In this document: positions 4,201-8,099 of the stretch, in pieces
Layout: every line of letters begins with the position of its first letter
Position numbering within the stretch: position 1 is the stretch's first letter
NCBI GenBank assembly: GCA_030587525.1
Contig: JAUQYW010000283.1
Span: 1-8,099, forward strand
Reading direction: 5' to 3'
Length of the DNA stretch: 8,099 nucleotides
Source of the DNA: Candidatus Sigynarchaeota archaeon
Lineage (GTDB): Archaea > Asgardarchaeota > Lokiarchaeia > Sigynarchaeales > Sigynarchaeaceae
The notes under the pieces: generated by a model
The model's input: the letters and a program-made list of their open reading frames with translations, nothing else
What the model was told of the DNA's origin: nothing
Database searches by the model: none
Made by a program: the position numbers and the translations under genes

Positions 4201-6963
4201 TCATGCGTTGTACAGCTTCGGGTTGACGAGGAACGTCATGATCTGGCTCGGCTTGATGGAGAATTCGAACCCGCCATCGCTATACATGACCGCTTCGATG
4301 AACTCCTCGTTGAGATTGACGATCGACACGCTCGACGGCTCGAAGGAAAGCTTCACTTTCCCTTGAACCACGCTACTCGTGGGATTGAAGAGTCGCAGCA
4401 CGATGCCACTGCTCGTCTCGGCCTTTTTCAACGCAGACACGACGAGGTCCGCCGGTTCAATCTCCAGCATGCATTCCTCGCTGAATGGCAACGGTTTTAT
4501 CGAGTCCGTCGCGAGCGGGGGCTCATAGAAGTGGTTCCGGGCGCCGTGCACCATGAGGCGCAGCGGCACCTGGAATGCCTTCATGAGTTTCCACAGCTTT
4601 GCATCATTCCACGTCCCCGCGTGTGGTGCAATGGCGAGCTCGAAGCGCATTTTCCGCTTGCATTGCGCGCCCGGCGTCGGCAAGAACGGCCCGTTCAACC
4701 CCGTTGGCCGCCCGAGATGCCCGCGAGCCAGCGGCATCCCGTCCCGGCTGAGGTACCCGACGGAACGGAACAGTGTTATGGCAATGGCGTTGTCCATACT
4801 TGGTAGTATCTCGAACTCGGGCAAGCCCTTCACGAGCACAGCGAGGCCTGTCTTCCCGTCCGACAGGTCAACGAACCCGTCCGTGTGGTAGAGGCCTTGC
4901 GCGGGCTGGAACCAGCCGTCGTCCTTGGGCAACGCGATGTCTCGCTCCATAACCATGAAATGATCAGCAGCGTGCGATTTCGAGACCTTCAAGCCCGTCG
5001 GGAAGCAAGCTTGCAGCCGGTGATCCTCAACCGAGTTGTCGGTATCGACCGTTGCGCGCACCAGTGGCTCCCCGGGATACACCGCGATGGAGATGCTTGC
5101 CTTTAGATCGACGAGCTCGGGGCTGCGCTTGCGTTCAGCCGTTATGCGAGCGGGAACGCGCAGGGACAAGTCGACCTTGCACGATTGCCTAACGGCGGTC
5201 CGCTCTACGGCAGAAATCGATGCCTTTCCGCCGCGAGATAACACGGTGACGCCGTCCCGCGTGGGCGCGTAGTCGTATTCATCGCCGTCATCACCTGCGT
5301 CTACGAGCACGAGCAAGTCCTTCCATTCCTTCTTGGATTGCTTGTCCAGGATGGCGATCGTGCCGTCCTTGTTGACCGCAACCTTGACGAACTCGTTTTC
5401 CAGCACGGCCTCGCCGGGCTTCTGGGCTGGCGTGCTGGCCTTCCCCGAGGGATCCAGCTCCATGTACCACGTCTTGAAGCCGAACGCCGGCACTTCACGA
5501 GCCAAGAACTCGATCTCGAAGATCTGGAACATGTTGCCGAACATCGGGTAGAGCTTCGCGGCGTTGTCGAGCTTGCGATAATCCTCGATCACGCGGATGC
5601 TGCATTCCTGGACGACATGCTCCTCGCCATCGGTTAAACGCAATGACTTGCCCATCCACGATGGCGAGAACGAGACCAGGGACTTGACAGGCCCCGTTTG
5701 CTCCCAGCCCGTCACGTTGAGCACGGGCAGTGCCACCTTCCCCGCGGTCGCCTCCTTCATGGCCCGCCAGACAAAGCTCGCGGCACCGTTCTCGAGCGTC
5801 TCGATCATGTCACCAAGCTCAGCAAACCTCGTTTCCATGTCAGCGTGCACCCGATCGGTGCTACAACCACAAATCGAATCGTGGGGATGGTTCTTGAGCA
5901 AATACTTCCACGCCAGGTTCAGCTGGTCGTGGGGGTATTTCGCACCCAGGTACCACGCAAGCACGTTCATGCTTTCAGCATAATGTTCGAGCTCAGTCGA
6001 CAGTTGCCAGCTTGCTTGCTTCAAGTACATGCGGGACGACAAGCACCCGGGCGTCACTTGCGTGTACGCGCTGCCGCGCATCTCGCCCGCGAGCTCGGGC
6101 AAGTCGTAGGAGTCTTCGGCCAAGGTGGTGAAATAGTCCTCGATGGTCGTGTGCTTGATGTGAAATTGCGATGATATCTCCTCGTCGTTATTGATGAAAT
6201 CAACGACGTCGGGAACGTTGCTGTCCGGGAACAAGTGATCGCTGCCGTTCATGATCAAGAACAGCTTGCGCGCCGAGCGCGGTTCGATCCGATCCACGAC
6301 TCCGAGAATCTTCATAACCGCGCCGAGACACTTGTATTCACCCTCGGTTGGGCTCTCGGACAGATTCGATGCATTGCTGTAGCCTGCGATGTGGTGTAGC
6401 GTGAGGACCTTCGTGCCATCGGGCGCCCGCCAGAAAAACTCGAGTTTGGCCTGATCGTTCACACCTCTGCATTCTTCATAGCCACCAAACAAGGGGGGAT
6501 AGCCCCGGAACACGAAGCTGCTCTTGATACCAAACCCGGACAAGATCTGGGGCAATTGCCAGACGTGGCCAAAGGTGTCCGGGACATAACCGCATTTCAT
6601 AACTTTCCCGAACTTTTCAGCGATCTTATGGCCAACGAGTAAGTTTCTCACGAGGCCCTCGGCAGATTCGAGAAACTCGTCCGCGAGCACGTACCAGGGA
6701 CCTAAGAGGATCTTGCCACCCTCGACCGCTTTTTTCAGCGCCGCCGCGTTCTCGGGCTTCACCTCGAGGTAATCTTCGACGGGCGCGGTCTGGCCGTCGA
6801 GCATGAACGAGTTCCACCGGTCATTCTTTGCCAGCTCCAGTGCCTTGTCGATAACGTTCACGAGACGGAGCCTGAAACTGTTAAATGGGAGATACCACTC
6901 GCGATCCCAATGCGTGTGCGAGATCAAGAATAATTGCTTCTTTTTTTCTGCTGAGTCGGGCAT
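4201..6963 (-). CDS. Cytoplasmic alpha-mannosidase, glycoside hydrolase family 38
   Basis: A 920-residue retaining, zinc-dependent alpha-mannosidase. The N-terminal catalytic barrel (about 10-285) opens with SHTHWDREWY (15-24), where H18 and D20 are the expected zinc ligands. GYVPDTFGH (125-133) holds the catalytic nucleophile D129, and NGSDH (239-243) the likely acid/base D242. A helical region follows (about 290-400) with NHPHDSICGCS (358-368), where H361 is the last zinc ligand. The rest (about 410-920) is the beta-sandwich part, with the GDEYDYAP segment (560-567) typical of the bacterial MngB/streptococcal GH38 branch. Length matches that branch (about 880-900). No signal peptide is present, so it acts in the cytoplasm on imported or recycled alpha-mannosides. 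The substrate cannot be told: mannosylglycerate, N-glycan fragments or glycolipid mannose are options. MngB's phosphorylated substrate is unlikely because no PTS gene is visible. No clear Shine-Dalgarno precedes the ATG. Confidence 0.96.
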   Translation of the reverse strand: MPDSAEKKKQLFLISHTHWDREWYLPFNSFRLRLVNVIDKALELAKNDRWNSFMLDGQTAPVEDYLEVKPENAAALKKAVEGGKILLGPWYVLADEFLESAEGLVRNLLVGHKIAEKFGKVMKCGYVPDTFGHVWQLPQILSGFGIKSSFVFRGYPPLFGGYEECRGVNDQAKLEFFWRAPDGTKVLTLHHIAGYSNASNLSESPTEGEYKCLGAVMKILGVVDRIEPRSARKLFLIMNGSDHLFPDSNVPDVVDFINNDEEISSQFHIKHTTIEDYFTTLAEDSYDLPELAGEMRGSAYTQVTPGCLSSRMYLKQASWQLSTELEHYAESMNVLAWYLGAKYPHDQLNLAWKYLLKNHPHDSICGCSTDRVHADMETRFAELGDMIETLENGAASFVWRAMKEATAGKVALPVLNVTGWEQTGPVKSLVSFSPSWMGKSLRLTDGEEHVVQECSIRVIEDYRKLDNAAKLYPMFGNMFQIFEIEFLAREVPAFGFKTWYMELDPSGKASTPAQKPGEAVLENEFVKVAVNKDGTIAILDKQSKKEWKDLLVLVDAGDDGDEYDYAPTRDGVTVLSRGGKASISAVERTAVRQSCKVDLSLRVPARITAERKRSPELVDLKASISIAVYPGEPLVRATVDTDNSVEDHRLQACFPTGLKVSKSHAADHFMVMERDIALPKDDGWFQPAQGLYHTDGFVDLSDGKTGLAVLVKGLPEFEILPSMDNAIAITLFRSVGYLSRDGMPLARGHLGRPTGLNGPFLPTPGAQCKRKMRFELAIAPHAGTWNDAKLWKLMKAFQVPLRLMVHGARNHFYEPPLATDSIKPLPFSEECMLEIEPADLVVSALKKAETSSGIVLRLFNPTSSVVQGKVKLSFEPSSVSIVNLNEEFIEAVMYSDGGFEFSIKPSQIMTFLVNPKLYNA

Positions 6964-7021
6964 TTCGGTTACCCAGATTGTTCAGTTAGGTGAAATCCTT
7001 GTTGTTTTGATGTTTAGGAAC

Positions 7022-7042
7022 AATATTTAGAAAAATAATAAA
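7022..7042 (-). promoter_or_regulatory. A/T-rich promoter and/or terminator between MoxR and mannosidase genes
   Basis: The 93-bp gap holds, on the minus strand, TTTATTATTTTTC (7042-7030) followed by TAAATATTG. TTTATTATT is a reasonable archaeal TATA box; transcription would start near 7010-7016 and leave a leader of about 50 bases for the mannosidase. The same T-rich stretch, 15 bp after the MoxR stop, could end the MoxR transcript. Both roles together are common in compact archaeal genomes. Confidence 0.4.
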
Positions 7043-7056
7043 TGCGTGCCTCATAC

Positions 7057-8082
7057 TCATTGATTCGTCGAGAAGAGCCCGTTGATGAGATTGTGCAAGA
7101 ATCCTTTCTTGTCACCTGACTCGTCAGCATATTTTGCTAGCTTGATGAAATACAAGACTTGCCTCGGGCTGATCGTGATATTTTTTTGCTTGGCGATCGC
7201 CGAGATTTCCCGGAGCAACTCCGCGCCGCGCTGGCCTTCCAGGCGGCTTGCAATGGATTCAAGCGGGATGTCGTAGTTGAAATCAATGAGCACGAACCGG
7301 CGTTGCTGCGCGGGATCAGGCGTGAAATGCACGTCGCCGGCCCGCTTCGGATTGGCCGTGCAGATCAAGAAGTGGCCGGGCGTTGCTTGCACCACGTGAC
7401 CGCCGAAGCTGTACGTCGCCACGTTCGCGGTCATGAGGCCGTCGAGAGCCCGAGGAGGCATGCGCCCGATCTCGTCACCCACCACGCCAATTCCCGCCAT
7501 GGCCCCGATGATGAGTGCCGTGAGATCCCAGAGCGCCACGTTCTCGAATGACAAGTCATACTTCGTGACAGCTGAAACCACCTCGTCGGGAACGAGCTGC
7601 TTTTCTCTCGAGGCCAGGTTCAGGAAAAACGATAGCTGCTGGCTCCGGGCATACATTTTTGGCGCGTTGATCTCGCCGATGATCTCGTCCGGCTCCGTGT
7701 ACGGCGCGAAATTGGCAAAGACGACGCCCTCCGGATCGTTTTCCTTGACGCCACGAATTTTCCGCGCAATCAAGAGTGCGAACGTCGTCTTGCCCATGCC
7801 TTCGCTGCCCCAGAGCACTGGAATGGGGCACTGGTTCTTGAATCGCTCGTCGAGAGTCTTCAGCTCCGAATAATTCTTCTGGATCATGATGGCATACTCG
7901 AAAATCGAAGCAACGGCCAGCGAAACCGCGTTCCGGGGCAAGATCATGCCTTCGACCTCGATCAAGTCCTCTTGCACTTTCGACGTGTTCTGTGCCATGA
8001 ATTTTTTGAGTGCCTTGACGGGATCCTTGAACGCGTCCTGCAAGATGGGAGACAACGGGATTGGATTGATGAGGTATTCCAT
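7057..8082 (-). CDS. MoxR-family AAA+ ATPase (start may lie beyond window edge)
   Basis: A 341-residue AAA+ ATPase of the MoxR type, a family whose members act as chaperone-like remodelling ATPases, often with von Willebrand A partner proteins. The motifs appear in order. Walker A is GSEGMGKTT (92-100) and Walker B is VVGDEIGRMPPRA (200-212, with D203 and E204). Sensor 1 lies in HFLICTANP (N244), the arginine finger region is DPAQQRRF (R261/R262), and sensor 2 is ISPRQ (R307). The DEIxRxPP arrangement and the following short lid helices distinguish MoxR from other AAA+ groups. Residues 1-80 form a helical N-terminal part. The ATG at 8080-8082 has no ribosome site, and the frame stays open to the window edge, so a start further upstream is possible. 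It is cytoplasmic with no membrane segment. No vWA gene lies downstream; partners, if any, must be upstream outside the window. Confidence 0.93.
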   Translation of the reverse strand: MEYLINPIPLSPILQDAFKDPVKALKKFMAQNTSKVQEDLIEVEGMILPRNAVSLAVASIFEYAIMIQKNYSELKTLDERFKNQCPIPVLWGSEGMGKTTFALLIARKIRGVKENDPEGVVFANFAPYTEPDEIIGEINAPKMYARSQQLSFFLNLASREKQLVPDEVVSAVTKYDLSFENVALWDLTALIIGAMAGIGVVGDEIGRMPPRALDGLMTANVATYSFGGHVVQATPGHFLICTANPKRAGDVHFTPDPAQQRRFVLIDFNYDIPLESIASRLEGQRGAELLREISAIAKQKNITISPRQVLYFIKLAKYADESGDKKGFLHNLINGLFSTNQ

Positions 8083-8099
8083 GGCCGGTTTCGTCGAGA

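Noticed and set aside
3976..4806. Long plus-strand reading frame (276 codons) opposite the mannosidase and first 7TM gene
   Set aside because: It is antisense to two strongly supported genes. Its translation is rich in Arg, His, Glu and Pro with no fold-like pattern, as expected of a shadow frame in this composition.
5698..6174. Plus-strand reading frame of 158 codons opposite the GH38 catalytic region
   Set aside because: It is antisense to conserved catalytic motifs, and the Arg/His-rich composition indicates a shadow.
7433..7873. Plus-strand reading frame of 146 codons opposite the MoxR Walker motifs
   Set aside because: The opposite strand encodes canonical AAA+ motifs, and this frame shows no recognisable pattern.
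1..8099. CRISPR arrays, tRNA or rRNA genes, insertion sequences, attachment sites
   Set aside because: No spaced direct repeats, RNA-gene signatures, transposase motifs or long terminal repeats were seen on reading the sequence.

Overview
The window looks like archaeal chromosomal DNA, most probably from an Asgard-type archaeon. This is an inference, because no phylogenetic marker gene is present. The supporting signs are oligo-T tracts just after stop codons, A/T-rich TATA-like elements, Shine-Dalgarno sequences of the archaeal GAGGTGA type, and two membrane proteins with C-terminal longin/roadblock-like alpha/beta domains. Such domains are greatly expanded in Asgard archaea. Base composition looks balanced (near half G+C by eye), which does not fit AT-rich Lokiarchaeia well and would suit Thor-like or other higher-GC lineages better.

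Layout. Positions 1-1214 are read on the plus strand: the C-terminal end of an unrecognised protein (to 272), an SCP2-family sterol-carrier-like protein (407-814), and a small beta-rich, possibly lipocalin-like protein (about 915-1214). Oligo-T terminator-like tracts separate these three genes. From 1262 to the right edge all genes lie on the minus strand. In order of transcription they are a MoxR-family AAA+ ATPase (8082 or beyond, to 7057), a cytoplasmic GH38 alpha-mannosidase (6963-4201), two consecutive seven-helix membrane proteins with C-terminal longin-like domains (4136-3093 and 3096-1897, overlapping by ATGA), and a four-helix membrane protein (1825-1262). The two blocks converge at 1215-1261, where a small hairpin sits.

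How the genes may work together. The clearest unit is the 7TM pair. Both proteins are predicted to have the N-terminus outside, seven helices and the C-terminus inside, and both carry a cytoplasmic alpha/beta module of the type that in eukaryotes dimerises and binds or regulates small GTPases. The stop/start overlap predicts co-production and perhaps a heterodimer. I regard this as the most interesting part of the window: a candidate membrane receptor or scaffold that presents a paired longin/roadblock-like platform to the cytoplasm. The mannosidase has every catalytic and zinc-binding residue expected of GH38 and no signal peptide, so it probably acts on alpha-mannosides inside the cell. It lies only 64 bp upstream of the first 7TM start, but a T7 tract follows its stop codon, so co-transcription is uncertain. 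The MoxR ATPase is intact in its motifs, but its usual von Willebrand A partner is not in the window.
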